From Schlesneria sp. (GTDB taxonomy: Bacteria > Planctomycetota > Planctomycetia > Planctomycetales > Planctomycetaceae): a stretch of 64,000 nucleotides of DNA. Below, one piece after another: positions 40,770-50,041 of the stretch. Numbering within the stretch: the first letter of the stretch is position 1; each line of letters starts with the position of its first letter. Location of the stretch: positions 62,001-126,000 of the forward strand of contig JAQGHU010000025.1 in assembly GCA_028291515.1 (NCBI GenBank), in the 5' to 3' direction. The notes below the pieces were generated by a model, which saw nothing but the letters and a program-made list of their open reading frames with translations, was not told where the DNA came from and ran no database searches. A program made the translations under genes and the position numbers.

Positions 40770-41633
40770 TTAGAACAACGCCGACGCGAGTCGCGCGGCA
40801 CGGCGGCGAGCATGGATCTTCATCAGTTCGGCTCCGACCAGGATGATCTGAGCCGTGTAGTAGTTCCACAGCATCAACACCACCAGCGACGCGGCGGCTC
40901 CATAGACCGAGGTCGCTGCCACATGAGCCAGATACAGACCCAGCAAGGTCTTGCCGATCGCAAACAAGACCGAACCAGCGAACGAACCAACCCAGACCGA
41001 TCGCCAGGGGACCTTGGTATCGGGCAGACTATGATAGATCATCGCGAACACGATCGTGACGAGGACCAGGGAAAACAAATGCGGGAAATAGGTCTTCAAG
41101 ATCGCGGGAACGTAAATCGAGTATTCGTGCTTGTCGAGCATGACGTTCACGACATTCATCGCCGTGCTCAGTGCCAGCGATCCCAGCAGCAACAGGCCGA
41201 AGGCGATCACCAACAGAAACACCAGGAAACGCTGCTTCAGCAGCTTCCACATGCCGCCGCTGTCCTTGGGATGCCCGAGGATCGTATTCAGCGAGTCCTG
41301 CAGCTCACTGAATACTCCCAGAGCACCGATCAGAACCGTGATGACGGCAATGGTGCTGGCAATGACACCCGCCCCCTGCTTCTCGGCCGCCGAGAGCAAC
41401 GATTGCAATGTCAGCGCCACGTCGTTGCCGACGACCGATTTGAGCTGATTGAACAACTGCCCTTCGGCCGCTTGTCGCCCAAAGATAAAACCTGCAATCG
41501 CCACTACGACCATCAGCGTGGGGGCCAGCGAAAAGGTCATGTAAAAAGCAATCGCCGCTCCCAATCGTGGGATGCGGTCAGTCATGTATTCCAGAACGGT
41601 TTCTCGAATGATACCTGGGACAATACGCAGCAT
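40770..41633 (-). CDS. YihY/BrkB-family membrane protein
   Basis: 287 residues from ATG 41633 (GGAGAG upstream; frame open to 41723). Motif GAAIAFYMTFSLAPTLMVVVAIAGFIFG is typical of the family's first helices; later helices TIAVITVLIGALGVFSELQDSLN, FLVFLLVIAFGLLLLGSLALS, YFPHLFSLVLVTIVFAMIYHSLP, SVWVGSFAGSVLFAIGKTLLGLYL and AASLVVLMLWNYYTAQIILVGAEL follow. GAELMKIHARR is the usual C-terminal signature. Inner-membrane protein, once mis-assigned as RNase BN; real role unclear. Confidence 0.9.
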   Translation of the reverse strand: MLRIVPGIIRETVLEYMTDRIPRLGAAIAFYMTFSLAPTLMVVVAIAGFIFGRQAAEGQLFNQLKSVVGNDVALTLQSLLSAAEKQGAGVIASTIAVITVLIGALGVFSELQDSLNTILGHPKDSGGMWKLLKQRFLVFLLVIAFGLLLLGSLALSTAMNVVNVMLDKHEYSIYVPAILKTYFPHLFSLVLVTIVFAMIYHSLPDTKVPWRSVWVGSFAGSVLFAIGKTLLGLYLAHVAATSVYGAAASLVVLMLWNYYTAQIILVGAELMKIHARRRAARLASALF

Positions 41634-41753
41634 CAGTTGGCTCTCCTGCCGACAGTGTACAGTATGAGGGTCGGCGATAATCAAGTCCGCCGAGGCCGAT
41701 GTCGGAGAGTTGCCGACGATCACATCAGAAATTTACGAAGGGATCGATGAACG

Positions 41754-42432
41754 ATGTGTGGACGAGCGGCCACGGCTCCAGTACTGAGTTGGAACGAGTA
41801 CTATCAGGTGATGGGCTTCGACCTCTGGTTGAATTTCAAGCCCAGCTATAACGTCACCCCGACGCAGCCACTGCCGTGCATTCGTGTCGAGGACGGCCAG
41901 CGATCGGCGTTTGTCGCCAAGTGGGGACTGATCCCCAGTTGGGCGAAAGACCCGAAGATCGGGGCTCAGTGTTCGCAAGCTCGTTCCGATACCGTAGCCG
42001 AAAAGCCCGCGTTTCGAGCCGCCTTCAAGAAGCGGTGCTGCCTGGTCGCCGTCACGGGATTCTACGAGTGGGATCAGCATCACATCGTGAAAGGAAGGCC
42101 CAAGCAGCCCTATTACTTCACGCTGCAGGATGGCCGACCGATGACATTCGCCGGACTGTGGGAATCGTGGGTGTCTCCGGAGCAAGAGACGATCGAAACC
42201 TGCACCATCATCACCTGCGGTCCGAACGAGATCATGGAACCGCTGCACGACCGCCTGCCCGTGATCCTGCCCAGCAACCTGTGGGACGTGTGGCTCGATC
42301 CCGGGATGGATGCAACTGTGGCCGGTCTCGTCAAAGATGAATTCCACACGCGGCAGTGATTATCACTTCGGGTTGGAATGCATTGAACCTATCGAAGTCG
42401 AACCGCCCCAGATCCAGCAATCACTGTTTTGA
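41754..42432 (+). CDS. SOS-response-associated peptidase (YedK/HMCES-type), C-terminus frameshifted
   Basis: As read it stops at 42359 after 201 residues. Catalytic features are intact: Met-Cys2 (after Met removal the nucleophile), Asn33 in YNVTPTQ, GFYEW with Glu105, and PLHDRLPVIL with His165. The ARxET-type loop reads QARSDTVAEKPAF. It crosslinks abasic sites in ssDNA. The next reading frame from about 42344 continues STRGSDYHFGLECIEPIEVE then PPQIQQSLF to TGA 42432, which looks like the conserved family C-terminus (xECIEP). I infer a one-base insertion near 42335-42350, biological or sequencing. Start ATG 41754. Confidence 0.88.
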
Positions 42433-42450
42433 AAGGAAGGCAAAGAAGTC

Positions 42451-42485
42451 AAAAAGGGTGAGCTCGTGGAAGCATCACCCTTTTT
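42451..42485. terminator. Bidirectional terminator
   Basis: AAAAAGGGTGA / TCACCCTTTTT, 11-bp stem, 13-nt loop, with A-run and T-run on the outer sides. It separates the convergent YedK-type and PRC-barrel genes. Confidence 0.85.
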
Positions 42486-42555
42486 GAGTGGGACGATTGG
42501 ATGCGAGCAGAGGTCCGCAACCCTTCATTCCCGATCTATCGCGATGTGCAGCGGA

Positions 42556-43428
42556 TTACTTAGGAGCGGCCGTTTTGGGTTCACGTGGCTGTGGAGCGCC
42601 AGGAACTTTCGGAGCATTTGGAATGGGATCTTTAACCGCAGGTGCCTTCGGAGCAGCAGGAGCTTCCGTCCGTGGTGCTGGAGTTGGATTTGGAGCGGTC
42701 TTAGGAACTGGGTTCGGATTAGGAGCTGTCTTTGGAGTTGGCGAATCCTTGTCCGAATCATTCTTCGTAGCGGGCTTGTCGTTCCTGTCCTTGTTGTCGG
42801 AATCATTTTTCTTATCGGAGTCGTTCTTCTTGTCAGTATCGCTCTTCTTGTCCGTGCGATCAGTCTTCTTCGAATCTTTCACATCGTCATCATTGATCGC
42901 TGGCTTGGCGGCTTTGACATTGGTCGATCGACCATTGCCGTTCGCTCGCTGATTATTGATGTGGCTGGCATAGTAGTTGTTAACGCGTGGTGCCCATTGA
43001 GAATAGCCAACCGAACGCCACTGACTGGCCGAGTAAAATGGAGCTTGAATCCAGACGGATTGAGGCAGCGTCAGGACGGTATACTGCAGCGCGTTGCCCT
43101 GGCCATAGTACGGCTGGAAGACCTGCCATGGCATGACGTACAGCGAGTCCTTTTCCTTGGCGTCGTTCATCGCCACGACGGCATACAGGACTTCGCGAGA
43201 TTCCCCGTTGATCACCAGATCTTTGATATGGCCCACTTCGGCGCCATCATCATTTTTGACCGGCATGTTCATGATGTCCGAGGCGCGATAAACGGCGCTG
43301 TCGGGATTGTTCGCATCAGTCCGAGCCGGTACAGCCCCTTTTGCTTCGTCCTCAGCACGCAGCGACTGAGTCGCCAGACCGGTCATCAACATTGCCACCA
43401 TCGAAGCGGAAACAAGCAAGCTTTTCAT
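42556..43428 (-). CDS. PRC-barrel-like protein with low-complexity tail
   Basis: 290 residues with signal peptide (MKSLLVSASMVAMLMTGLATQ). Residues about 45-130 (YRASDIMNMPVKNDDGAEVGHIKDLVI then REVLYAVVAMNDAKEKDSLYVMPWQVF) are a PRC-barrel-like module. The second half is unstructured: a Lys/Asp/Asn-rich repeat with alternating KND and KKS units, then Pro/Ala/Lys repeats (PKTAPNPNPVPKTAPNPTP). Probably exported or surface-associated; the charged repeats may bind polyanions or metal. Role unknown. Low-complexity makes this stretch sensitive to indel errors. Confidence 0.8.
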   Translation of the reverse strand: MKSLLVSASMVAMLMTGLATQSLRAEDEAKGAVPARTDANNPDSAVYRASDIMNMPVKNDDGAEVGHIKDLVINGESREVLYAVVAMNDAKEKDSLYVMPWQVFQPYYGQGNALQYTVLTLPQSVWIQAPFYSASQWRSVGYSQWAPRVNNYYASHINNQRANGNGRSTNVKAAKPAINDDDVKDSKKTDRTDKKSDTDKKNDSDKKNDSDNKDRNDKPATKNDSDKDSPTPKTAPNPNPVPKTAPNPTPAPRTEAPAAPKAPAVKDPIPNAPKVPGAPQPREPKTAAPK

Positions 43429-43658
43429 TCGACTCCCCTTACATTCGATTATTGCGGAGGCGGCAAAGTGCCACCATCACGTTCCCCAGAACAATTGCTT
43501 GATCGCAAAAGTCGTTCCGGTGAATTTGCAGCATTCAATGAGGGCCACTGCGAACTCAGCCGGAGTCTGATGTGTCGCTTGATTCAGCAACGAACGGGTG
43601 CAGTGGTTTTCAGAGTGATCGTGCGGCTCGATCGCAAACACAGTGTGAGACCGATCTG

Positions 43659-43874
43659 ATGTCGGCAACCGTTGCGATCGTTCAACAACCACCCTGGCAG
43701 ACGGAGACTCACAATTGCACCACGCAATCTCCACTTCCTGCGTTTGTGCCCATGGCGGAATGGGAAAGCAAGGCGAAGAGCGACATCGCGATGTTTGTCG
43801 CAGCAACGGAATGGTTACAACGAGGCCAGATGAGACGGAGAAATGATCGCAACACGAAGGTCAGAAGACGATGA
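43659..43874 (+). CDS. Possible small hypothetical protein
   Basis: 71 residues from ATG 43659; C-terminal part is basic (RRNDRNTKVRRR). Its stop overlaps the next start (ATGA), the arrangement typical of coupled genes, which is the main support. No ribosome site of quality and no family recognised. Confidence 0.35.
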   Translation: MSATVAIVQQPPWQTETHNCTTQSPLPAFVPMAEWESKAKSDIAMFVAATEWLQRGQMRRRNDRNTKVRRR

Positions 43875-44443
43875 GTGAGAGCCCGATTCGTACAGATGCC
43901 ACTGCCTTGGCAATGGTTGGTGAGTACCGAAGACGGTTCTCGTCAGCCCCGATCGGGACTTGGGTTGACTGTATCGACAACTTTATCGGTATGGGCTTTA
44001 GCGGCGTTTCCGGCAAGTTCTCTGATAGCGTCTTTTTTGAGGATGGTACCGGAACCACGGCGGACGCGGATGAGCGCATTCTATTCGAATGGAGAGCGGT
44101 CGGTGATCGGGTCATCGAATTGCGGTGCATCGAGCATATCCCTGCCCTTGAAGGTTGGACGGAACAGGAGTACGAAGAAGACCGACAGTGGCACCGGGTG
44201 GAATACGACTTTGTGGTTCCCACGGAAGTCAATGTCCCGACAATTGTGGATGCAGAGCAACTGACAAAGTACCAACACCGCGGTGCGCGCAACCTGCAAT
44301 TTCTCGAATGCATCACCTACCGATTTGGGGGGCCACTCCGACTCGGTACAGGACGAGACGATCTACGCAACTTGGAAGATCTGCGGCGGATACTTTGCCC
44401 TCAAGTCCTCACAATCAAGCGGCCTTGGTGGAAGTTCTGGTGA
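43871..44443 (+). CDS. Hypothetical protein
   Basis: 190 residues. No signal peptide or membrane segment. Features: DNFIGMGFSGVSGKFSDSVFFEDGTGT, an acidic WTEQEYEEDRQWHRVEYDFV, and a C-terminal KRPWWKFW. Family not recognised; the short aromatic end resembles C-terminal tags on some small planctomycete proteins but this is speculative. It is followed 65 bp later by the arabinofuranosidase gene with the same orientation, not obviously functionally linked. Confidence 0.6.
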   Translation: MSESPIRTDATALAMVGEYRRRFSSAPIGTWVDCIDNFIGMGFSGVSGKFSDSVFFEDGTGTTADADERILFEWRAVGDRVIELRCIEHIPALEGWTEQEYEEDRQWHRVEYDFVVPTEVNVPTIVDAEQLTKYQHRGARNLQFLECITYRFGGPLRLGTGRDDLRNLEDLRRILCPQVLTIKRPWWKFW

Positions 44444-44507
44444 GTCGCGTTTTGGTATGCTGGGCCTGCTGTGAGACGCAGGCGCGAATTTAATAGGCGG
44501 AGGATTC

Positions 44508-46994
44508 ATGATCCAGACATCTTGTCGACTTTCGTTCAGTGCGACGTTCTTGATGGCGTGCTTAGCTTTACTGACATGCGCGTCCGCTCAGGAAGTGCAT
44601 GTCACGATCCATGCCGACCGCGTCGTTCATCAGGTCTCACCGTACTTGGCCGGAGCCTGCTTGGAAGACGTGAACCACGAGGTTTACGGTGGGATCTACA
44701 GCCAGATGCTGTTCGGCGAAAGCTTTCAGGAACCGGCAATCACGCCCCCTCCGAAGGGCTTTCGAGTCCTCGGCGGACAGTGGACCGTTCGCAACGATGA
44801 ACTGATCGCGTCAGGAATTCCCGGAGACAAGCTGATCAGCGAGACCCCACCCTTCACGAATGGCGAAGTTCATGTCGAAGTCTTCATCGCGGACCGCCAG
44901 ACAACCAACGCCGGTCTGATCGTGCGGGTCGGCAAGGCAACTGCCGGGATGGACAGCTTTGATGGCTATGAAATCTCGCTCAACGCCGCCGCGCAACATG
45001 TGCTGCTCGGTCGACATCGACACAATTGGGAACGCATCCGCGACACTCCGTGCGAGATCCCGATCGGCCAATGGGTGCCGCTGGCCGTCAAACTGAATGA
45101 CCGGACCATCGAGATCTCAGTCAACGGCAAGAGCGTCTTGCGACATGAGGACGACGAGAAGGCGTTGCTGTCTGGAACGGTCGGCCTGCGTCAGTTTCAG
45201 AAGGAAGCGAAGTACCGCAAGCTGTGGGTCAAGACGGGAGACGAAACGCGGCAACTGGAGTTCACGGCCCCCGCGGAGCCAACGCCTGAAGTGAGTGGCA
45301 TGTGGCGTGCGACCCAGACTGGCACTGCGAAAGGGAAGTTCGCACTCGAACAGAAAGAGCCGTTTGTCGGGCGACAGTCGCAACGGATCACATTCGTCGA
45401 CGGCCAAGGTGACGTTGGTGTCGAGAATCAAGGCCTGAATCGCTGGGGCGTCCACTATGTCGAGGGTCGCCTCTATGAAGGAACGCTGTGGGCGAAGTCG
45501 GAGAAGCCGCTTGATCTGGCGGTGATGCTGCAGAGCAGCGATGGCGCGCAGTCACATGCGGAAACCAAAGTCACCGTGAAGCCTGGCGAGTGGCAACGTC
45601 TTCGTTTTGAGCTGACACCGACTGCCACGGTAGAGCGAGGTCGCTTCGCAATCGCATTGAAACAGCCTGGATCGGTCGAGCTTGGCTATGCGTTCCTGCA
45701 ACCGGGTGAGTGGGGTCGCTACAAGGGACTGCCGGTTCGTCGCGATGTGGCCGAGGAACTGGTCGCCCAAGGTCTCCGAGTCCTTCGGTACGGCGGCAGC
45801 ATGGTGAATCATCCCGAGTATCGTTGGAAGCAGATGGTCGGCCCGAGTGACCGTCGGCCTCCGCACAATAATACGTGGTATCCCTATTCGACCAACGGCT
45901 GGGGAATCATCGAGTTCCTCGATCTCTGCGATGCGGCCGGGTTTCTCAGTATCCCGACGTTCAACATGGACGAGACTCCTGAGGACATGGCGGACTTCAT
46001 CGACTACGTGAACGGTCCCGTCACAACTGATTGGGGTCGTCGCCGTTCCGAGAGCAGCCATCCCGCCCCGTACAACTTGAAGTACATTCAACTCGGCAAC
46101 GAAGAGCGAGTCGACGAGGTCTATTTCGCAAAGTTCGCCAAGCTGGCCGAAGCGATCTGGAAGCATGATCCGCAGATCACGATTGTCGTCGGCGATTTCC
46201 TGTTTGCAGAACCAATTCGTGATCCGTTCAACTTCAAGGGGGCGGCTTCACAGATCACGACCCTCGCGGCTCATCAGAAGATCTTGCAGTTGGCGAAGAA
46301 AGCAGATCGCGAAGTCTGGTTTGATGTGCATGTCGGAACAGATGGCCCTCGCCCTGATTCAACGTTGGCCGGAACGTTCTCGTTCATTGACGCGTTGGAT
46401 CGGATTGCGGAGGGGGCTCGATTCAAAGTGGCAGTGTTTGAACTGAACTCCGGCAATCACTCGCAACGCCGAGCCCTTGCCAATGCATTGGCGATCAATG
46501 CGTTCGCTCGCGATGGACGCATTCCCGTTGTCATCGCCGCCAACTGTCTGCAACCCGATGGCCAGAACGACAATGGCTGGGACCAAGGCCTGCTGTTTCT
46601 CAATCCGTTTCAGGTCTGGTTGCAGCCACCCGGGTACGTGACCCAAATGGTCTCGTCGCACTTTCAGCCAAAGCTGGTTCAATGCGACGCAGCCGATGCG
46701 GGCGATCGACTCGATCTGCTCGCCACAATCAGCGACGACGGCAAGACGCTGGTGCTGCAAGCGATCAACCCAACGGCTCAATACGTCACCTCACAGATCG
46801 AAGTGAAGGGATTCATCCCCAAGCAGCAAACCGCCAAGGGACTGGAACTATCGGGGCCGCTCGCTGATGCCAATACGTCAGTTCAACCGATCGCAATTAC
46901 ACCTCAGCAGCGCGAATGGAAGCACTCGTTGGGAACGAAGGCGACCAACTACACGTTCCCGCCGCATTCGATCACGATGCTGAAAGTAGAATGA
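44508..46994 (+). CDS. Alpha-L-arabinofuranosidase (GH51)
   Basis: 828 residues. Signal peptide MIQTSCRLSFSATFLMACLA then LLTCASAQ. Mature start TIHADRVVHQVSPYLAGACLEDVNHEVYGG matches GH51 (fold begins with the I-x-P-x-hydrophobic-G-x-x-x-E-x-x-x-x-x-x-x-GG pattern). A CBM/jelly-roll-like insert covers residues ~90-280. Catalytic Glu532 is in QLGNEERVD (acid/base) and Glu645 in VAVFELNSGNHS (nucleophile). It removes terminal arabinose from arabinan or arabinoxylan, in the periplasm or outside. Larger than the core family because of the insert. Ribosome site GGCGGAGG before ATG. Confidence 0.93.
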   Translation: MIQTSCRLSFSATFLMACLALLTCASAQEVHVTIHADRVVHQVSPYLAGACLEDVNHEVYGGIYSQMLFGESFQEPAITPPPKGFRVLGGQWTVRNDELIASGIPGDKLISETPPFTNGEVHVEVFIADRQTTNAGLIVRVGKATAGMDSFDGYEISLNAAAQHVLLGRHRHNWERIRDTPCEIPIGQWVPLAVKLNDRTIEISVNGKSVLRHEDDEKALLSGTVGLRQFQKEAKYRKLWVKTGDETRQLEFTAPAEPTPEVSGMWRATQTGTAKGKFALEQKEPFVGRQSQRITFVDGQGDVGVENQGLNRWGVHYVEGRLYEGTLWAKSEKPLDLAVMLQSSDGAQSHAETKVTVKPGEWQRLRFELTPTATVERGRFAIALKQPGSVELGYAFLQPGEWGRYKGLPVRRDVAEELVAQGLRVLRYGGSMVNHPEYRWKQMVGPSDRRPPHNNTWYPYSTNGWGIIEFLDLCDAAGFLSIPTFNMDETPEDMADFIDYVNGPVTTDWGRRRSESSHPAPYNLKYIQLGNEERVDEVYFAKFAKLAEAIWKHDPQITIVVGDFLFAEPIRDPFNFKGAASQITTLAAHQKILQLAKKADREVWFDVHVGTDGPRPDSTLAGTFSFIDALDRIAEGARFKVAVFELNSGNHSQRRALANALAINAFARDGRIPVVIAANCLQPDGQNDNGWDQGLLFLNPFQVWLQPPGYVTQMVSSHFQPKLVQCDAADAGDRLDLLATISDDGKTLVLQAINPTAQYVTSQIEVKGFIPKQQTAKGLELSGPLADANTSVQPIAITPQQREWKHSLGTKATNYTFPPHSITMLKVE

Positions 46995-47042
46995 ACTAAG
47001 TTGTGGCTGCTTCAACTCAATTCGATAGAAGGCAACGATATT

Positions 47043-47435
47043 GTGACGACTGAACGCAACGGACCAGAGTTCGACCCACGAGTAGGCTTCGCAGCCGAGC
47101 GAACATTGCTCGCGTGGATCCGAACCGGTCTGGCATTGATGGGGTTTGGCTTTGTCGTCGCGCGTTTCGGCTTGTTTCTTCGCGAAATCGCTGTCGCCGA
47201 ACATGCGATCGCGCACAACAATACCCGGATGTCATTCTGGGTTGGGACAGGCCTGATCATCCTCGGAGTCATCGTCATCGGAAGTGCCGCCTTCCAGCAC
47301 ATCACAATCATGCGACGCTTTGCCCGGCAAGAAATATGGGAGCCTAAGGTGTCGTTGCTTGGCCTGGCACTGACGGCAGTATTGGTCTGTGTGGGAGTGA
47401 TCCTGACTGGCTACTTGGTGATTTCACAGCCCTAA
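47043..47435 (+). CDS. DUF202 membrane protein (YidH-like)
   Basis: 130 residues from GTG 47043 (GAAGG upstream; TTG 47001 is an alternative). DPRVGFAAERTLLAWIRTGLALMGFGFVVARFG is the DUF202 signature, followed by helices VGTGLIILGVIVIGSAAF and LLGLALTAVLVCVGVILTGYLV. Small three-helix inner-membrane protein of unknown role. Standalone. Confidence 0.85.
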   Translation: MTTERNGPEFDPRVGFAAERTLLAWIRTGLALMGFGFVVARFGLFLREIAVAEHAIAHNNTRMSFWVGTGLIILGVIVIGSAAFQHITIMRRFARQEIWEPKVSLLGLALTAVLVCVGVILTGYLVISQP

Positions 47436-47479
47436 CAATGCTCCGTCTCCTGGAATGGCCCACTTGCTATGATTAGCGA

Positions 47480-48091
47480 ATGATGCAAACCACAAATAAT
47501 CCACCAACGATTTATGTCATCGCTGGCCCGAACGGGGCTGGAAAGACGACGTTTGCTTCCGAATTCCTGCCGGACTTTGTCACATGCCGCGAATTTCTGA
47601 ACGCAGACCTAATTGCTGCTGGACTAGCGCCATTCGCACCAGAGACACAGAACATGCGAGCCGGCCGCTTGCTGTTGGAACGGATTGATGAGCTAGCAGC
47701 CAAACGAGTTGACTTCGGATTTGAGACGACGCTCGCAGGGCGAAGTTACTTGAAGCTGCTGAAAGACTGTAAGGCGAATGGGTATCGCGTCTTACTTTTC
47801 TTCCTGTGGTTGCCTGCGGTCGAACTAGCCATGGATCGAGTACGAAATCGCTTTCAGCAGGGTGGACACAACATTCCGATGGAAGATATTAGGCGGCGCT
47901 ATGCCGCAGGCATCAGGAATTTTTTCCAACTTTATGAGCCGATCCTGGATGATTGGTGGATCTACAATGCGTCGAAGCTACCACCGCAACTGATTGCATC
48001 TCGAACTCAGGTGCCCGTCACCACCGAAATGAAATCGCTATTCAGTCAAATCAAAGATCAAGCGGAGGTGTCCGATGGAACGAACAGATAG
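47480..48091 (+). CDS. Zeta-toxin-like P-loop kinase
   Basis: 203 residues. Walker A GPNGAGKTT at residues 16-24, then NADLIAAGLAPF, and FGFETTLAGRSYLKLL typical of zeta/UNAG-kinase-like toxins; LLFFLWLPAVELAMDRVRNRFQQGGHNIP and DIRRRYAAGIRNF complete it. Zeta toxins phosphorylate UDP-N-acetylglucosamine, poisoning cell-wall synthesis; this one's target is not proven. It overlaps the next gene by 17 nt. The order toxin-then-small-partner differs from classical epsilon-zeta. Confidence 0.85.
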   Translation: MMQTTNNPPTIYVIAGPNGAGKTTFASEFLPDFVTCREFLNADLIAAGLAPFAPETQNMRAGRLLLERIDELAAKRVDFGFETTLAGRSYLKLLKDCKANGYRVLLFFLWLPAVELAMDRVRNRFQQGGHNIPMEDIRRRYAAGIRNFFQLYEPILDDWWIYNASKLPPQLIASRTQVPVTTEMKSLFSQIKDQAEVSDGTNR

Positions 48092-48278
48092 TCGAACCAT
48101 GACAGAATTAGCAGACGCTGCGTTTCAACAGGCAGCCAAAAAAGTCATCGAAAAAGCAATCCAAACAAAAACCCCTGTGATTGTCTGGGAGAACGGGGTC
48201 ATCAAGAAGATTGATGTATCCTCCGAAAAACACATCGATGGCAATATCAACACCAAAGACGCTGATGTCGCTCAGTAG
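48075..48278 (+). CDS. Putative antitoxin/partner of the zeta-like toxin
   Basis: 67 residues. FQQAAKKVIEKAIQTKTPVIVWENGVIKKIDV is a helix-strand unit similar to small partners found directly behind zeta-like kinases in other bacteria. Overlap of 17 nt with the toxin gene shows coupling. The role as antitoxin is inference; no DNA-binding motif is seen. Confidence 0.65.
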   Translation: MERTDSRTMTELADAAFQQAAKKVIEKAIQTKTPVIVWENGVIKKIDVSSEKHIDGNINTKDADVAQ

Positions 48279-48334
48279 TCGATTGCGCACTTTTTGCGTT
48301 GTGATGACGGTGGCCATCAAACAAATGCGACAAA

Positions 48335-49243
48335 TCAAAACAGTTCTCGTTGTCGCTGACGAGGGGCTAATGACGCGTGAGAGCCGGGCCATGTTGGCAG
48401 TGCTGGCAGCAACGGTAGATGCCGAGTCAGTGTTTCATGGAATGATTTGGCCAACTCCGGGGCATGCTGATCGTGAGGTGTGTGCAGGAACACATAGGGA
48501 GTCAGACCGCGATTGATCCAATCGGCAACCTTGGGAGCCCATTCGTCGATCCAGGTTTGTACGGCAGCGACGTCGTTGCGACCGACGAAGCGCAACATCG
48601 GGCGCTGGCCCGTTACCGAGTGACAGAGGGGACTATTGGGTTTGCGCTGTTGGGCTTCGGCTTCATGGTGGTCGCTCGGTGGGGCTGAGAAGAGCGGGCG
48701 GCTATCGAACAGTGCACGGTCGATTTGCAAGCGCTGCAAGAGTTCGTCCAAGGCTTGCTCGGTAGGTCCGTGATCAAAGAAGTCGTGGTGCCTCACTTCG
48801 ACGGCGAAGGGGAATTCTTCGGGAAGTTCACGTAAATACGTTGCGAGGGCCGGAAGCTGCGCGGCGGAGAATGTGGGCGACAACTGCAAGAAGGATGGTC
48901 CGAGGCGATCTGCCAAGGCCAGTCGTTCGAGGACCGAGAGGAACTGCCGCGTTTCCGCTGCGGCGGCGACCAACTGTTTTTCATGGCTGATCGTGCGAGG
49001 AAACTTCAGCGCAAATTGAAAACCAGGCAACGTCTCCTCGCACCAGCGCTGGACGGTATCGAGTGTGGGGAGACCATAAAACGTCGTATTGCCTTCAACC
49101 GAGTTGAACGCCATCGAGTACTGGTGCAGAAACTCATGCCGCTTCGCGCCACGTCGAAAGACCGAGCCAACCCAGTCGGGACAACTCCAAACAGGGCAAC
49201 CGAGATAGTAAGGGAGCGACGGTGATTGAACTGGAAGACTCAT
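48335..49243 (-). CDS. DUF72 domain protein (YecE-like)
   Basis: 302 residues from ATG 49243 (frame open to 49303). YYLGCPVWSCPDWVG with FNSVEGNTTFYGLP and FALKFPRTISHEKQL are DUF72 signatures (TIM-barrel). Later FAVEVRHHDFF and MLRFVGRND are the expected C-terminal strands. A ~20-residue polar stretch (SAPPSDHHEAEAQQRKPNSP) is inserted. Function unknown, cytoplasmic. Convergent with the zeta-type pair. Confidence 0.9.
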   Translation of the reverse strand: MSLPVQSPSLPYYLGCPVWSCPDWVGSVFRRGAKRHEFLHQYSMAFNSVEGNTTFYGLPTLDTVQRWCEETLPGFQFALKFPRTISHEKQLVAAAAETRQFLSVLERLALADRLGPSFLQLSPTFSAAQLPALATYLRELPEEFPFAVEVRHHDFFDHGPTEQALDELLQRLQIDRALFDSRPLFSAPPSDHHEAEAQQRKPNSPLCHSVTGQRPMLRFVGRNDVAAVQTWIDEWAPKVADWINRGLTPYVFLHTPHDQHAPELAKSFHETLTRHLPLLPALPTWPGSHASLAPRQRQRELF

Positions 49244-49345
49244 CGTTCTCACGCGAAACTTGGAAGCACTTGGCCCGCTCCATTGTAGGCGACTGTCCAG
49301 CAAACGGCGGACCGCGGATCCGAATGGATATGTGCTTCGCGCTAG

Positions 49346-49696
49346 TTACCGTGCGACGACTTTGTAGCCGATCTCGCCCAGGATTGTTTGCAGGCGGCTT
49401 AGTTGATCACCTTGAATTTCCAGGGCGTCCTCTTCGATCGCTCCGCCGGCACCGCAGGAGTTCTTGAGTCGCGTCAGCAGCGCCGGGAGATCGTTCGCTT
49501 CGGCTGATAGACCGCGGATCACGGTGACCAGTTTTCCCTTTTTGCGCTTTTCAACGCTCAGTCGCGCGGTTTGTTTCTGGGGAGGAATCAGTTCCTTGGC
49601 GGCGACGACTGGTGGACACGTACACTCCGCTTCCAGTTTCCCGCAGCGTTCGCAGGTTGGCGGGCGATCCCAGGCTGTTCCTTCAAACAATCTCAT
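49346..49696 (-). CDS. yciH: SUI1/YciH-family translation factor
   Basis: 116 residues from ATG 49696 (frame open to 49726). N-terminal Cys-x2-Cys...Cys-x-Cys (CERCGKLEAECTCP) may bind zinc. SUI1 core: RLSVEKRKKGKLVTVIRGLS, DLPALLTRLKNSCGAGGAIEEDALEIQGDQ and LGEIGYKVVAR. Bacterial homologs influence start-site fidelity and stress translation. Next to DUF72 on the same strand, 103 bp apart. Confidence 0.9.
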   Translation of the reverse strand: MRLFEGTAWDRPPTCERCGKLEAECTCPPVVAAKELIPPQKQTARLSVEKRKKGKLVTVIRGLSAEANDLPALLTRLKNSCGAGGAIEEDALEIQGDQLSRLQTILGEIGYKVVAR

Positions 49697-49864
49697 ACGG
49701 CGGCTTTCGAGGGGAGGCGAAGACAAACGAGAACTCGCGGACGGACTCGCCGGAGCGATGTCGCCCCTGCTCCGATTCTAGACGGCCCCAGTAAAAGTCG
49801 GTAGGGACTGGATTGGCCGGCGGCGGTAGTCGATCGCAGTGGGCGGCCCACAGAGTTTCTTCAA

Positions 49865-49898
49865 TCTGGGGGCTCGAAGACTCGACCCCAGCCACCCG
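49865..49898. repeat. Repeat TGGCTGGGGTCGA-TTCGA-CCCCCA, copy 1
   Basis: GGGGGCTCGAAGACTCGACC then CCAGCCACCC. Copy 2 at 51752-51784 is GGGGGCGAACGAAGCGTTCG then ACCCCAGCCACCC. Both have an internal short palindrome. Confidence 0.55.
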
Positions 49899-50041
49899 AT
49901 CTTGGCATGATAGTGTCCTGTGATTTGGAGCAATTGCAGTAGAGACGCAAGCGGATCACATCAGGACTTTGAGCGCGGCTCGTCGAAGTTCCGGTTCAGC
50001 CGAATTCTTGTGATCAATACATTACAACATGGCTGCGTTCA

